Notes: generated from the sequence alone by a model not told the origin. Counted from the stretch's first letter, positions 45,702-58,617 are shown. The stretch: DNA of 64,000 nucleotides from Dastarcus helophoroides (GCA_028583605.1 CM053327.1:15487629-15551628); one strand, 5' to 3'. A program made the numbers and translations.

Positions 45702-48086
45702 CAAGGTGATTCTAAATAGTTGCCAAACGTGTACAGATAATTGAAAGAAAATTGGCACACTGTCGTGCCCTTTCCAAAAATCTAAGAATTAATTAACACA
45801 ACTTAACCAGTGGCGGGTATAAGCAGGGGGGCGGTGCTGAAAACGTGCCTTATTTATTTTGTGTGCACTTTTGGGGTATTTTTACATAATAAATGTACTC
45901 TTAGCGAAATTCGATGTTGTCAGCGGTTTTTGACTAAAATGCATTTTTATATTTCGATGCATTAAAAGCGCTTGCTCAAAAATACGGAATTGTAACACAT
46001 AATTGGCATTGAAATGAAAGAAAATAAATAGTATTGACATTTCCTTGTTTTCTTGTTACCAGTAGCCATTTTGAGCAATTTCTGTGAACAAGGCTAATGT
46101 TTTTAAATTTGTTATTTATTAAATATTTGCGAAACATTTTTTTTACCTAATTATTAGTTAAAAATAATTTTTTTGTAAAGTATATTTTAGGTAATAAACA
46201 TATCATAGGTTTTTTTTCATTTTAAAACCAAGTTTGTGTTACATCCTAGATTTTTGGGGGAGTGTTTTAATGCATCGAGATATACAGGATGGACCATAAG
46301 TAATGGTACACAGAGCAATGGTGAATTTTTCGAATAAAAATAATATGATTTAGCTACATTTACCTTATACCAAAAGTTGATATTAACGGAGATACAGGGT
46401 GTCAAAGTTGAAAACAAATTTTCGATTTTTTCGTATAATTATGGAATGAATTGTAATATAGGCACGAAATTTGGCACAAGGGAGTTTCTTAAGTCGACAA
46501 ACTCTAATTTGCTAACATATTGCCAATAGCTGATAGGGGGCACTACCTGTGCTACCTGCATAATTCTAAATCATCATACCTTTTTGCTGCACCTACGTAT
46601 ATTAATTTTAAATGGGTTATTTTATTTCCCCATATTTTTTACGTAAAAAAGGTGTAGTTTCTGAAAGATAATACGAGCAACCGTTTCCAAGATATTGGCC
46701 TTTAAAGCTTGACGTGCCTTGGTTTTAAATTACTAAGGTATTAAATTTTCGAAGTAGACTTGAAAAAAAAGTAATCATAACACAGCTTTGAAACTAATTT
46801 ATGTCAAATATAACTTTGCTGATAATATTATTTCCTAAATTTTTAAAATCTGAATCAAGAAAATCCAAAAAATTAAGACGTAATTTATTTTCTAACTTAG
46901 AGATGTCACATATGAACTCTGAGTCCGCACAAGAAAATTTTAATAGTCTGGGTGGTCAAAGCAGATATTTGGAGATAAATTTCAATAAAAGAGATATTTT
47001 TAATATTTTATAATCCCTTTACATGAAAAAGATCATTTTCAACATGCTTATTTTTGAAAATAAATTTTGTTTTGGTATTTTATTTAAATTTGCTTTAGAA
47101 ATTTAAGAAATATGTGTAATAATAATGCCAGTAGAGTATTATTTGACATAAACTATTTTAGAGTCAGTTTTATTACTTATATTTTTAAACTTACTGCGAA
47201 AAATTCACATTTACATAACTTAAAATAAACGTACGGCAAACTTTGAAAGCAAATATCTTGAAAACGGTTGCTTCTATCAACATTTAGAAGGTATACCTTT
47301 TTTACGTAAAAAGTGTGGGTAAATAAGAATATCTATTTAAAATAAGTGTACATGAAGTCACTAAAAAAGTTATGATGCCTTAGAATATTACAAGATAGCG
47401 CAGGTGGCGCCCCATATGAGTTACTGGGAATCTGTCAGCAAATTAGAATTTTTTGACCAAAGAAACCCCCTTATGCCAAATTTCTTGTCTATACTGAAAT
47501 GTGTTCATCAGTTATGCGAAAAAATCACAATTTTTTTTTCAACTTTGACACCCTATATCATTGTTAATATCAACTTTTGGTATAAGGTAAATGTGGTTAA
47601 ATCACTTTATTTTTATACGAAAAATCTACTCTTGCTCTATGTACCATTTCTTATGGTCCAACCTGTATAAAGGTATTTTACTCGAAAATGGCTGACAATA
47701 TCGAGTTTCAGTAAGAGCAGCTTTGTTACGTAAAAAAGTTTGTAGTTTGTATTTTTGTTACGAAACTGCGACAAAAGTGCACACAAATTAAATAAGGCAC
47801 ATTTTAAGCACTGCCCCCCTCGATACACCAGTCACTGGTTAAGTTCTCTTAATTAATTCCTAAATTTTTTGAAAGGACCCGAAATGATATAAAGTTGTGC
47901 CAAATTTCATTTAAATATCTGCACTATTAATTAAAAACTGTAATCAGGAACTAACTTTCCACACCCTGTTACTCGGAAACAAAGCAAGCATTTTACGACA
48001 CATGTTTATATAAAGTTTTCCTCTTATTTTGGCCTCCAAAAAAAATTCGATCCTAAATTTATGGTACTACTTTTAGAATCACCTTG
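45702..48086. mobile_element. TA-flanked inverted-repeat element, middle level (2.4 kb)
   Basis: Flanked by TA at 45700-45701 and 48087-48088. Ends CAAGGTGATTCTAAATAG and its inverse (with AGT/AAAAGT variation). The arms continue through GTGGCGGGTATAAGCAGG-like and CTTATTTATTTTGTGTGCAC-like words for several hundred bases. No coding sequence is recognised. The centre is occupied by a third element at 46285-47665. Confidence 0.72.
46285..47665. mobile_element. TA-flanked palindromic element, innermost level (1.4 kb)
   Basis: Flanked by TA at 46283-46284 and 47666-47667. Ends CAGGATGGACCATAAGTAAT and the inverse of ATTTCTTATGGTCCAACCTG. Arms run for at least 450 bp (TATACCAAAAGTTGATATTA near 46369 pairs with AATATCAACTTTTGGTATA near 47567). 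A 70-codon plus-strand frame (46801-47013) in the loop has no known motif. Confidence 0.78.
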
Positions 48087-48338
48087 TATATCCAACTCTT
48101 GGACACTTTTCTTTAGAATTGCAGTATCATATCATGTTCTACCAATGTTATTGTAGGATTTAATCATTGAAAGAAATTCCTAGAATTACTCAAATATTAT
48201 CAAAACACAATAATTGAAATAATGTGCGATACGCCTGATGTAAAAAAGCTATTTATAACAATTCGAGGTTACAAGTTGTCGGCATCGATCACAAAGAGAT
48301 AAAGCGAGAGTTAACCTTCTGGTTGTTACTTATTTTGT

Positions 48339-48705
48339 GGTGGGGTTATTCAACAGCTCAAATTTTTTCTTTGGGTAAATACAGCGACATTTAAATGCTC
48401 ATTTTTTAAACTATTTATAAGGGGAGCCTCTGAAGAAACTAAAATGATTCTTTGATAAACAAAATGTGGTTTAAAACAAATCGGTTATCACGGTTTCCCT
48501 TCAATGCGAATAAATCTTTCAAATCGGTTATCATTATCTGTTTCCTTCATATATTCACAAAACTCAAAAAGAAATTATTTCTCGAATATTAGCCACTTTA
48601 CGAATAACACAGGCATCCATTTCTTTTAAAATCTTTCGCACTGTGCTATTTTACATTTAAGTTCTTTTGTAATTTGTGAACGCTATCGGTCGATTTTCAT
48701 GTGAA
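48339..48705. other. No recognisable feature
   Basis: AT-rich sequence between the nested elements and the LINE insertion. GGTTATCA with a flanking TTTCCTTC-like word occurs twice (48484 and 48527). Confidence 0.3.
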
Positions 48706-48720
48706 AAAACTAATCGTCCA

Positions 48721-49730
48721 TGAAATATAACTTCACAAAATCCTACCGTATAAAAATGGAAGAAGTACAAGCAAGGATACCAGACCTAAGTATATACACG
48801 GATGGATCGAAAACAAATACGGGCACTGGAAAAGGAATCTTCTCGGAAGACCTGAACCTAAATGTAAGTATTAAGCTAGACAAATACTCAACAATCTTTC
48901 AAGCGGAGATGTTGGGAATTTTATATAGCGCCGAACAAATGACGCAACTGAACATTATAGGAAAATATATCCAAATAAAGACGGACAGCCAGGCAGTCCT
49001 TAAGGCCTTGAGGAATGTGAAAACAAACTCAGTCAGTGCTGATATGGAATTGCCACCTAGCTCTAGAACGTCTATCACAAGAGAATGCAATTGATCTAAT
49101 ATGGATCAAAGGACATTCTGGAAAAGAGGGAAACGAACGCGCTGACAAACTGGCGAGGAAGGGTTCGGAGGGACAATTCGTTGCACCAGAACCAACCCTT
49201 CCCCTGGCAAGATCAACCTTAAGATCCCTACTTAACGAAGAAATTTATCGTAAACACAAAGCCTTATGTGTATTAATAACAACATGCCGACAAACTCACG
49301 CATTCATTAGAATGCCGTGCAGGGAAAGGGCAAAACTATGCCTACAACTCTCAAGGAATAATCTCAGGAAACTTGTAGGGATATGGACAGGTCACTGTCG
49401 ATTAAACAAACACCTCCACAGAATGGGAATTATAAACGACCCGAGCTGCAGAGGGTGTTTAGAAGAAGATGAGAGTGTCGAGCACGTGATGTGTCACTGC
49501 CCGGCACTAGCATCAATCAGAGGATCCACGCTGGCGGACTTCTAGCCTAGTGTGGCCAGTTTCAGAGAGGCGCATCCAAGGGACGTTCTTCAATTTCTCA
49601 ACAAGGTTGGGTGGCTGAATGAATGACCAAGGACACCTCAATCACGGGGATAGCACAACTGGGCCCGGAAAGAGGTGGCCTAAGTGCTGGCCTAAACTTT
49701 AGGCAATGCCACAACGAATCCAGAATCCAG
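48721..49730 (+). mobile_element. 5'-truncated RNase H-type LINE with 15-bp target duplication
   Basis: The 15-mer AAAACTAATCGTCCA occurs exactly at 48706-48720 and 49731-49745, bracketing a fragment of 1010 bp. The 3' end is GAATCCAGAATCCAG, a short tandem word and not poly(A). Only the last part of ORF2, with RNase H and the C-terminal Cys/His motif, is present. Composition is clearly less AT-rich than the flanks. The perfect target duplication implies a fairly young insertion. Confidence 0.9.
48756..49626 (+). pseudogene. LINE RNase H and C-terminal domain
   Basis: RNase H reads LSIYTDGSKTNTGTG (first Asp), FQAEMLGILYSAEQM (Glu), IKTDSQAVLKALRN (Asp), then after a one-base shift near 49035, IDLIWIKGHSGKEGNERADK (last Asp and the conserved His). 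All four catalytic acids are kept. The C-terminal part holds GIWTGHCRLNKHLHRMGI and SCRGCLEEDESVEHVMCHCP, the Cys/His motif usual at the end of ORF2 in RNase H-bearing insect LINEs. A TAG near 49543 interrupts LADF-PSVASFREAHPRDV. The original end is probably KVGWLNE with TGA at 49624-49626. The clade (I, R1 or LOA group) is not settled from this fragment. Confidence 0.85.
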
Positions 49731-49779
49731 AAAACTAATCGTCCAACTGTCTGTAAATGATTCTAAATTGCAAATTTTT

Positions 49780-49935
49780 GGCGAAAAGGTGTAGAATTTA
49801 ATGCCTATCAACACGCCGTAGAGAAAACAATTCAATAGCGATTCGTCTTGATTTTATTTAGTAGAAAAAATCCCCATTTTTGAAAATAACCTATTACTTT
49901 GTTATTTAAAGTTTGAAAAAAAAATTAAAATTTTG
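49780..49935 (+). repeat. Fragment related to the element at 57147-58613
   Basis: Shares TAGAATTTAATGCCTA-like, TTCGTCTTGATTTTATTTAG and CCATTTTTGAAAATA-like words in the same order with 57225-57350. It is a short remnant without ends. Confidence 0.6.
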
Positions 49936-50460
49936 AACTTAAGAAATTAGTACTCAAACTTGTAAGAGTATTTTTAATAAATCTAATGTTTCTTTTAAAG
50001 TTTCCACTTTAACTAGAATTTCAGATCTTTTTCTAGAAATTTCTAATTAAAAATTCGCAATTAAAAAAGAATACAAACTTTTAAGGTTCACTCGGAATTT
50101 TGAAAAGAAGAAGAAAATTTCGAATCTTATCTAAAAAACGTACATCTTAACTAAAAGATTAACTTTATTTAAATTTAAATATTCGATCTTCTTTTTAAAA
50201 TTTCCCTCGAAAATTTAAGTTCTGAATCAATTTTCTCAAAAATTTTATTTTCTAAATATTTGATTTCAAACTCGAAATATTGGATGCATTTTTCTGAATT
50301 ATATATTTTAGTTTCTAAAATTTGACTTTATTTCGTTATTTGAAGTTTAAACTTAAAAACTTGGAAATTGGGTTCAAACACCAGCTTTTGAAAAAATTTT
50401 GAAATTTCGCGACAGTATCAGAAACAATCTTTAATTATTTGGGTTTCTTCTCGCAGTTCT
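49936..50460. repeat. Degenerate AT-rich repeat block
   Basis: Words TTCGAATCTT, AAATTTCCCTCG and TTTGACTTTATTTCG recur. Same compositional family as the other blocks, mixed orientation. Confidence 0.4.
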
Positions 50461-51967
50461 TGAAGAGAATGTATGGAAAAACAGATAAGTTTTACCAAAT
50501 TTAAGGGAGTTTCGGTTTTTATAATAGAGGCTAAAATTCGGTTTTGGAAAAAGTCCAGTATCGATTGGTTTTCACAAACTATTTTTATAACGTTTCGAAT
50601 TTCAAGTTTAAGTTCAAAATATTGGGGTAAGATTGACATTTCAAAATTAAAGTGAAATTTCGAGTTATGCTGCTTTCAAAATTAAAGCAGTTAGTCTTAT
50701 CGTGGCCATGGTTTTACTAGATACAAATATATCTTAGGTTATTTGCTATGTAATTGGTGGACATTTTATAATTTTTTTCCGTATAACTGATGTTAAGGAA
50801 CATCGATGGTTTGAGTTGGAATGATGTCAGTCATTGATAATTGTCTTTCACCAATAATTTGACCTATTTTTAAAAGGCAATTAGTTGCATTCTATTCGAA
50901 CTCTGACAAACTAACGAAAACGATGGACATTTTTTGCTTGAGATTATTCTTCATTCTTAAATTATTTTAGTTTCCATTAGCGCCTTTTGAAAATAAATAC
51001 TCCAGTTTGCAGTTATCTTGAAAGGACAGCTATGGCTTCTATGTCTCATACATCTCATACTACATTTAACAGAGGTTAGCCCCATGTGAACTAGCTTGAA
51101 TGTAATAAAATCCCTATACCCTTAACTCTACACCCTGCGCGTAATTTAGACAATGTAATTATAACAAAAAGGCACCTAACGAGTTTCCGACTAAATTAAT
51201 TAGTGAGTCTGATGTTATTTGCGAAGTTTCAACATCGGAAAGTGCAGCATTTCCCTAAATTCAGTGGTGGACAACTTACAACTTTGCATGAAATAAACCG
51301 CATATCGCAATCCCAAACATACAGTTTACATATATAAAAAAATAAGTGGAAATTGCTAAAATGTAACTCCTTGACATTAGGATATTTCCGCAAACTGGCG
51401 ATTCACTCATAAATTAGTTTTGGTCAAAGAGAGTTTTCATTTCTACTTGTGATATAAGTGAATAATGAGTGTGCTTTATTTGCAACTGCAATTTACATTT
51501 TAATACTTTACAGAGCCTTATCTATTTGAATAGTCGATATAAATATTCATTAAAATGCCGAAGAAATGGGAAAAATGATATCGCTTCATTACAAAACAAC
51601 ATTCGCCTGTTTAAAATTGCATATAAAGGTAATGTTATTAATGAACTCAGCTTATTAAAAGATGTAATCATCAGCCTTCTACACGAATTTTAATATTTTT
51701 AACCTGGCTTTCCTTATCTTAGTTATTTCTCAACATGTAATGCATTTTTACATAATATATCGATAAATTTACACCTTAACCATGTTAAGAGAAAAGCGGG
51801 AAATTATCAGGTTAATTTAGTTTTATTTTGAATGCCGCGGTCAGAGTTGAATTTAAAATGGAAATAAGGACTACTTAATTGCTGCATGGTTGGAGGTGCG
51901 AACTACTTTAACAATCCTTTACATTAATATATAACATGCTTATTTTGTAAAATATGTTGTAGTTATA
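50461..51967. other. No recognisable gene
   Basis: AT-rich sequence with chance frames of up to about 75 codons on both strands, none with motifs. Confidence 0.3.
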
Positions 51968-52112
51968 AAATTTTTATTAGTGATTTTGTAGTGTGAAGAA
52001 CACTCTAGAAACATTTGATAATTGGAAACGGCCGCGAGAATCAATCATACGGCAGATAAGCGCTCCAGAGGTTTCTGAAAGCAATAATATTATCTGTACG
52101 GATTCCATTCTA
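51968..52112 (+). repeat. Dispersed repeat, copy 2 (first copy at 36985-37123)
   Basis: Collinear with 36985-37123; GAGAATCAATCATACGGCAG and ATAAGCGCTCCAGA are the best-preserved words. Confidence 0.6.
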
Positions 52113-52628
52113 GAAAACCGGAAGGGTAGTAATAGGCGGACGTCTTTCCCTCAGTTAGTTAAACGGTGAATGAGTTGGTTAGTTAGTCAGGTGGTCTGTC
52201 AGTTAAGTGATTCATAATTGTAGTGTTCCGAATTAAGTTTGAAATATAGTGTTTACAATTCATGAAATTTTAATGTTCGAACTGATAACCTGCCACAAAA
52301 TGTGTCATCTAGAGATAATCGAGGTTTATTGATGCATAGAAGACAGCGATGTTGTGATACCAATATCAATGAAATTAGCGCACAATCGATGTCATGTATC
52401 TAAAAAGAAGAAGCTTTTCATTTAAAATTTTGAAAAACTTCTTTTAAATGAATATAGAGTACCTTTTGCTTTCATGCGTTGCGGATGTGTGTATGTGTGT
52501 ATTTGAATCTAGTTATACGTGTTGGCCATTTCTAGAAGTTCATCATTGGGATTTCCCTTATTTGAAGAACTGCGGTTGATTGTAATAAAACAAAATTGCC
52601 CATTTTAGTGAGGAATAAGATGTATCAA
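52113..52628. other. No recognised gene; GTTAGT/GTCAGT-rich patch
   Basis: A patch at 52158-52206 is rich in GTTAGTT, GGTTAG and GTCAGTT words (imperfect microsatellite). The rest is featureless. Confidence 0.3.
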
Positions 52629-52875
52629 GTGGCTAACTAAGCCGGCTATATCTCAGCAACGAAACATCCCATAGCCTTGGGAAGAAAATTTCAACAAGAA
52701 AGATGGCCCTGAAAAATCACTGGAAAATATTTTTGAGTTTCTAAAATGACTGCTACGGTGGCATAATATCTAGAACTAAATAGAAAATTAGGATTTTCTC
52801 AGGATTTTGCTTAGTTATATATATATATATCGAAAATTCCTGAGATATAGCCGGTGTCCTTTTTTAGTTGGCCAC
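52629..52875. mobile_element. Small inverted-repeat element (MITE, about 247 bp)
   Basis: Left end GTGGCTAACTAAGCCGGCTA then TATCTCAG; the inverse of the right end is GTGGCCAACTAAAAAAGGAC then ACCGGCTATATCTCAG. The arms match apart from an insertion of about 8 bases. A (TA)8 run lies at 52815-52830. No target duplication was established. Confidence 0.65.
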
Positions 52876-54200
52876 CCGGTAAAAATGAAATCTGCAGTTA
52901 ATACTTTATAAATTATTTTAAAAAAACCCAATCTCTGAAATTGTACTGTTGTATTCTCTTCAGAAGCTATCAAGGCAGCACTTTCTATGGAAAATTTATT
53001 TTATTATATATTATATTTTATTTTAGCATTACTATACTATCGGTATTTAAAGAATTAGTCTTTCGTTTGCGGTAATATCTTGTTTTGCCTTATAGATATA
53101 ATACGATCCATGCAAAAAACTAATTCTGTACAAGATAATATATTGCTTGTATATTAAAAATGTATACACATCAAAGAATTTTTATTCCTTTGATAAAGGG
53201 CTAAATCTAATCACAAAGCACAGTAGCCAATTGAAAAATAAAAACGCATTTATTTATAACCTTTGTGGATGATTGGGTCACCAAAAACCCAATAAGTTCC
53301 TTTGAAATGAGTTTAAAAGAAATGAAATGTTACGAACTTCGTTATTGCCACCAAATTTATCTGAAATGAAAGCTTTTATTTTGTCGCCTGGAGCATCGTG
53401 GAGTTCTTAAAACGGTAAACGTAATCTAAGAAAGTCTCGCGAGAAATATAGAAATTCTGCCAACGTTCGCTTGTTTTTAAATATTTTTCTTGAGGCCAGA
53501 TTTCAGAGTATGATTAGCATGTTTTTATACAAAATTAATTTTCCCGAAAGCAGAACTGTTCGATTTATACTAACGCTGTTACGAAACCGAATATTTCATA
53601 GACGGCGACGTCGAAATTTTTGTGAAACTGTTTTATTTTTCCTTAAATAAAGTTAAATACAAATAAAACATTTGAACTATTTAAAGTGAAAAATGATATA
53701 CTAAGAAAAAATTTGTGTTTTTGTAGTACGCTGTAATTTAACAAGTTGGCAAATTCAAGAATTTCAAGATCATTAGGTAAAAATTGTTGGCCCAATTTTA
53801 TCGGGTATTTGTAGGTAATAAAATATTGCTAAGAGCATCCGTCTGACTGTATTTCTGCAATCGTTATAAATCTAACAACGGAATGGAAAGAAGTTTAGCA
53901 AAAATTTTAACAAAATACATTATTTATATGTGAATCTAACTCTTAACTTTATATAATTGTTAGATATTCATAGCTCAAACTGTATTTAAAAATAAATACA
54001 AGAAATAAACATGAAAATTTCTCGATGCTTAATAATTTTATTTTTTCGGACGGTTTTAGCTCTGCAGCATCGTGGGCAGATTATACCAATAGATCACTAC
54101 TCCGATGTTATGTGAACATGGTCTATGATCTACTAAAGTAGTTATGATAACCACGGCTAAACAATCATGTTGTAAACCGATGAGGAAAAATTAAGGCTAC
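52876..54200. other. No recognisable gene
   Basis: AT-rich sequence without coding frames of interest or repeat ends. Confidence 0.3.
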
Positions 54201-55060
54201 CTTTTTCTTACAAAGAAGAAAAATCAACTCAACTATAATATCGAAATGTTGACTTGATTTTCTCAAATTTCGTGTTTTTTTATTCATATAAATTATGCGA
54301 TATTTTCTAAACTTCGACTTTTTTTCCCGAAGTCTGATGTAAAACTTTTAATTTTTTCTAGATTTCAATTTCCATAATTTAGATCTTCTATTTGAAATTT
54401 CAATTTCGACTTTTTTTTAGTTCTAGTATATTTTTTTATTTATTTATTTTCCTAACTTTTCAACCATAAACTTTCATTTTTCAAACTCTCTTCTGTTCTC
54501 AAAATTTTGACTTTAAATTAAAAATTTTGACCTTTCCTAAAAGTTTTGACTTTTTTCGAATTGTCGGAATCAAAATTTGGATTTTCTCCCATATTTTCTA
54601 AACGTGTTAAGTTTCTTTTCAAATGTAAGTCTTTTTTGGAACTTCGAGTTTTTCAAAAAAATTTAAAAATGAATATTACAACAAATACTGTTACTTTTAT
54701 TCTTATTATTGTATTTTTTATAATTAAAAACTTCGAGTATATTCGAGTATATCCTTTAAAAATATGTTATTTTTTCAAAATTCGACCTTCTGTAGAAATT
54801 TCAACTTTTACTTTTCGCAACGATAGCTTTTTACTCAAAGTTTACACTTTTAAATTTCATTCATTTTCCTAAAGCTATTAGCAGTGATGGAACCAAAAAT
54901 TCGTAAAGGAAGAGGTCTAACATTTGTTTAAAAAAAATCAAAATGTTTAAGAAAGTCGAAAAGTTGGAAGAAGTTTAAATTTTGAATATGTCGAAATTTG
55001 CGGAATAAAACACAAGTTTTGGAACAGAATTTTTAAAAGCAGGTAAAAATTTACAAAAAC
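54201..55060. repeat. Degenerate T-rich block followed by its A-rich inverse
   Basis: 54230-54870 has the T-rich word set (TTTTGACTTTTTTCG, AAATTTCAACTTT). 54890-55060 has the A-rich inverse (GTCGAAATTTGCGG, GTCGAAAAGTTGG). The change of strand at about 54880 makes this a large imperfect inverted arrangement. Confidence 0.45.
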
Positions 55061-56123
55061 GGAAAATCTCAAGCAATACTGTTAAACACGGTCTGTAATG
55101 GTATGATGACTGTAAATATTGTAAAAAAAAGCAGTAGGTAAATTTTCTCCGAAGGAAAAGATAGCTGTGATACGGACTGTCCTCTTAAAAAAGTCACCTT
55201 ATTATAATCAAATATCGTAGAAATTTCATATATTTTTTTTCTAATTATTGTTGAACTGCTCATAAAAATGGATTGTATTGTGGGTCATTTCTACTATGTA
55301 AACCACTTCAATTCGTGGCGTCCTTAATTTTGTACCGTCAATATCTCTTTGTCCCTATATTTACATTACAGTTTCCAAGTTTTGTTTTACTGAACAGAAA
55401 CGTCATATAAGGGCCAAACAATGGTTTGCGGTCAGATAGTTAAACAAGTTCACAGGCCGTGAGATTAAGCTGTCCATGTTGAGTCGTTTGGGCTTTGTCC
55501 TAAGGGATATTAGATAGGCAACCATTCCAGAGGTTACTCATGAATTCGGTAGAACTAAATTTCAACGTAAATATTTTTGCGACAAATACATTTAGAAAAA
55601 GATATGGTTAATTAATAGGCCCTATTTTTCTTATCGCTCGTGCTCTTTTAACCAGAATGTAATTACACTACAGTTGATCTCCTAATTTATTTTATATAAT
55701 TGAATCAGTGGTTGTTTAAACTCGTAAAGTCACTTTTTCGCCGTATTCTATCAAGTAGTGCTAAAACACACTTATTTTACTAAATCAGTGTAGTAAATAA
55801 ATTTCTGTACCTATCAGTTTTTAGTAGTAAAGCGCATCAGAACTACATCTATTATTTGAAAATTGCCCAGGACAAAATGAAAATCATTGTTTTGTAAAAT
55901 TCGGCGCAGCCTTAGTTGAAAGCGGTCATTATCAAATAATTCAAAAATGTTTCTCGATTTGAGGTCATTCGTACCTATGATGTGACAGAACTTTTGCCTT
56001 AAAAAAAGAAACTTAAAGAAATTCGATCCAATCTACATCATTTATAAATACACTGAAATAATAGTGTCTTTAAGTACAAGAAACAATTTTGTAGTATATG
56101 AAATTTATCTAGAGAATAACAAA
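55061..56123. other. No recognisable gene
   Basis: Mixed sequence, slightly less AT-rich around 55380-55560. No motifs or ends recognised. Confidence 0.3.
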
Positions 56124-56709
56124 ATAGTCGAACCTCCCTTTAGCGAATTCCAAGCTCCTATAGACAAAAATAGCTATAGAGAGGATTTCTTTATAGGAAG
56201 GTAGCATTAAAAATGCACGAATCATATGTAGAAGTTCATATTACACATTTATTTAAAAATATATAAACAAACATATGTAGATAAAATAAATTCAATTAAA
56301 AAAATCTGCTATTTCTGTTTCAAGATAGAATTTAGAAAATGTTTATTGTTCAAAAAATACTTGGCATCTGTTTAACGAATTAGAAACAAGTTTAGGTGTG
56401 TTCTTAAACTGTAAACCCCCTTTCTACTGGCAGCGTCATTAGCATGGGGTATCCCAAAAATTAACTATTTACTTATGTGCAATGTCATTAGCTTCAGTTA
56501 TTAAAAACTTTCTTTCAAGGAAAAGCCATTATTAAAACTAATTTACCCTGGAAAAATCTTGGTTGAAAAATTCCTTGTAAGGAGGTATCCTGTTCGTTAA
56601 ATAGAGGTAATATGACATGTAAATTTGCTTCAAATGTTACGTTCCCTGGAAAAATTCGTTATATAGAGGAATTCGGTATATGGAGGTTCGTATAGGTAGG
56701 TTTGACTAT
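56124..56709. mobile_element. Possible pogo-type MITE (586 bp)
   Basis: Left end ATAGTCGAACCTCC and the inverse of the right end, ATAGTCAAACCTACC, are similar. Subterminal words GCGAATTCC and GGAATTCGG also pair. The interior repeats GTTATATAGAGG- and GTTAAATAGAGG-like words. Ends of the type AGTCGAACCTC next to TA are common in pogo/Tigger-group elements. No coding sequence. Confidence 0.45.
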
Positions 56710-57146
56710 AATACTAGATTTTCAAAAATGGTGACCCAGTCATTACAAAAAAAACTGTGTATCTCAAGAAAATCAGAATTACCCACGAGGCCAAAAGTTA
56801 TATTTTTGATTTTTAAATTAAGAACATCATTTTATTCTCGACATAAATACTCCAGAGCCAGAGCCCTTGTGTTTATTAATGGTTATTTTTGGCAGTCATA
56901 TAAAGTTCGTTATCCTAGGAATACAAATTCTTTCAATTTTCCTATATCTCCTGCTTACAAAACGGACCTCTTTCAATATCGACAAATAAAGTGGCTCATA
57001 TAAAAGTTTCAGTGGATTGATGAGGAACACAAGGCCTTTTATAAAAAAAATTATTAATTATGGAAAAACAAAGCAGCGCAAGCAGCGTTAGCGACCCAAT
57101 AAGAGATAAATTTTGTAAATATTGCTGTTTATTATATTATAATATA

Positions 57147-58613
57147 CTGGTTGAACCGAATTTGGTTTCACTACAGGGATCTCGCAAACCATTGTAGATA
57201 CAAGGACGCTTAAATGGGTAAAGTAGTGCACAATTTAATGCCTAACATTATTCCGCTGAGAAAGCAATTGAATTTCAATTCGTCTTGATTTTATTTAGAA
57301 AAAACTGAAAATAGCCATTTTTAAAAATCAGCTGTAACTTGTTTATTTAAAACCCGATTGAAAAAATTCAAAAAATCTAATTAGGTGTTTTTTAAGGACT
57401 TTTCATTGATGTGCAATATTTTTTTCTAAATTCAACTGTTTCCGAGAAATTTAGGTCAACTTTGTTATTTCTCATAGACGTCATATTGGATTTTATCATT
57501 TTTGAATTTGGCATATTTTTCTGATTTATTTGGTATATGACATGCCCTAATTCAAATGTGGTAAAGTGGGTTAAATGATCTAATTTTTCATTTTTAAACA
57601 AAAAAAATATAGTAGGCGATGCAAGTGCCATAAATTTTAATAATAAAAAATACAGTTCCTAAAAAAGCAATAATTATTATTAAAAAACCAAAAATATTTT
57701 AACAAACCGTATAGTGTGGAAATATTTATTAATAATCGTAACGTGCATGATTCCCTTTAAATAACGTTATTCTCAGAACATTCTAAGGATTTTATTTAGG
57801 ACGACTTTCCCATGACTTATACGCAAGTGTACGTTCTAGACTTCTCAAGAAGCTAAATATTTTAAGATGGATAATGTGCATAAATATGAGAGTTATATCT
57901 AATGTTAGATTGTTACATATTTCGTGTTACACCAATAAGTATTCAATGTTAAAAGAATTTTGGTAAATATTGCCGACAAAATTTTTGAAACATCTACACT
58001 TTTTTATAGAATTACACGCCATTTAATGGGGTGCATGCACGTTAAGATTATACTAATAACTGATTAAATATTGCACAGTTTGTTACAATATTTTCAGGTT
58101 TTTAATAATTATTATTACGTAATTAGGTACTGTATTTTTATTATTAACAGTTATGGCACTTATATCGCCTCCTAAAATAGTTCACTTTAACCCACTTTGC
58201 CAGATTTCAATTATGGCATGTCATATATCAAATTAATCAGAAAAATATGCCAAATTCGAAAATGATAAAATCCAATATGGCGTTTATAAGAAATAACAAA
58301 GTTGACATAATTTTCTCGGAAATATTCGAATTTAGAAAAAGTTAACATACACCAATAAAAAGGCCTCAAAAAACAACTAATTACACTTTTTGAACTTTTT
58401 CAATCGGACCTTAAATAAACAAGTTACAGCTGATTTTAAAAAATGGGGATGTTCAGTTTTTTCTAAATAAAACCAAGACAAATTGAAATTCAATTATTTT
58501 CTTAGCGGAATAATATTAGGCATGAAATTCTACACTACTTTGCCAATTTAAGCTTCCTTGTATCTCTAATAGTTTACGAGATCCCTATATTGGAAATCAA
58601 ATTTGGTTCAACC
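57147..58613. mobile_element. TATA-flanked palindromic element (1.5 kb), GGTTGAACC ends
   Basis: Left end CTGGTTGAACCGAATTTGG and the inverse of the right end (GGTTGAACCAAATTTGA) are flanked by TATA at 57143-57146 and 58614-58617. The arms match for about 430 bp each (for example CAATTCGTCTTGATTTTATT near 57276 with its inverse near 58465, and TGGCATATTTTTCTGATTTA near 57510 with its inverse near 58240). The inner sequence up to the centre is unpaired and non-coding. A relic of the family is at 49780-49935. Confidence 0.82.
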
Positions 58614-58617
58614 TATA

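Larger units (their letters stand above)
45544..48338. mobile_element. Outer inverted-repeat element of a three-level nest
   Basis: The 33-bp ends CACAAAATAAATAACAACC plus AGAAGGCTAACTCT (45544-45576) and their inverse at 48306-48338 match at all but two or three positions. No clear target duplication was found. Nearly all its interior is the second element (45702-48086). An alternative is that these ends are the old arms of a small palindromic MITE into which the second element inserted. Confidence 0.65.
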
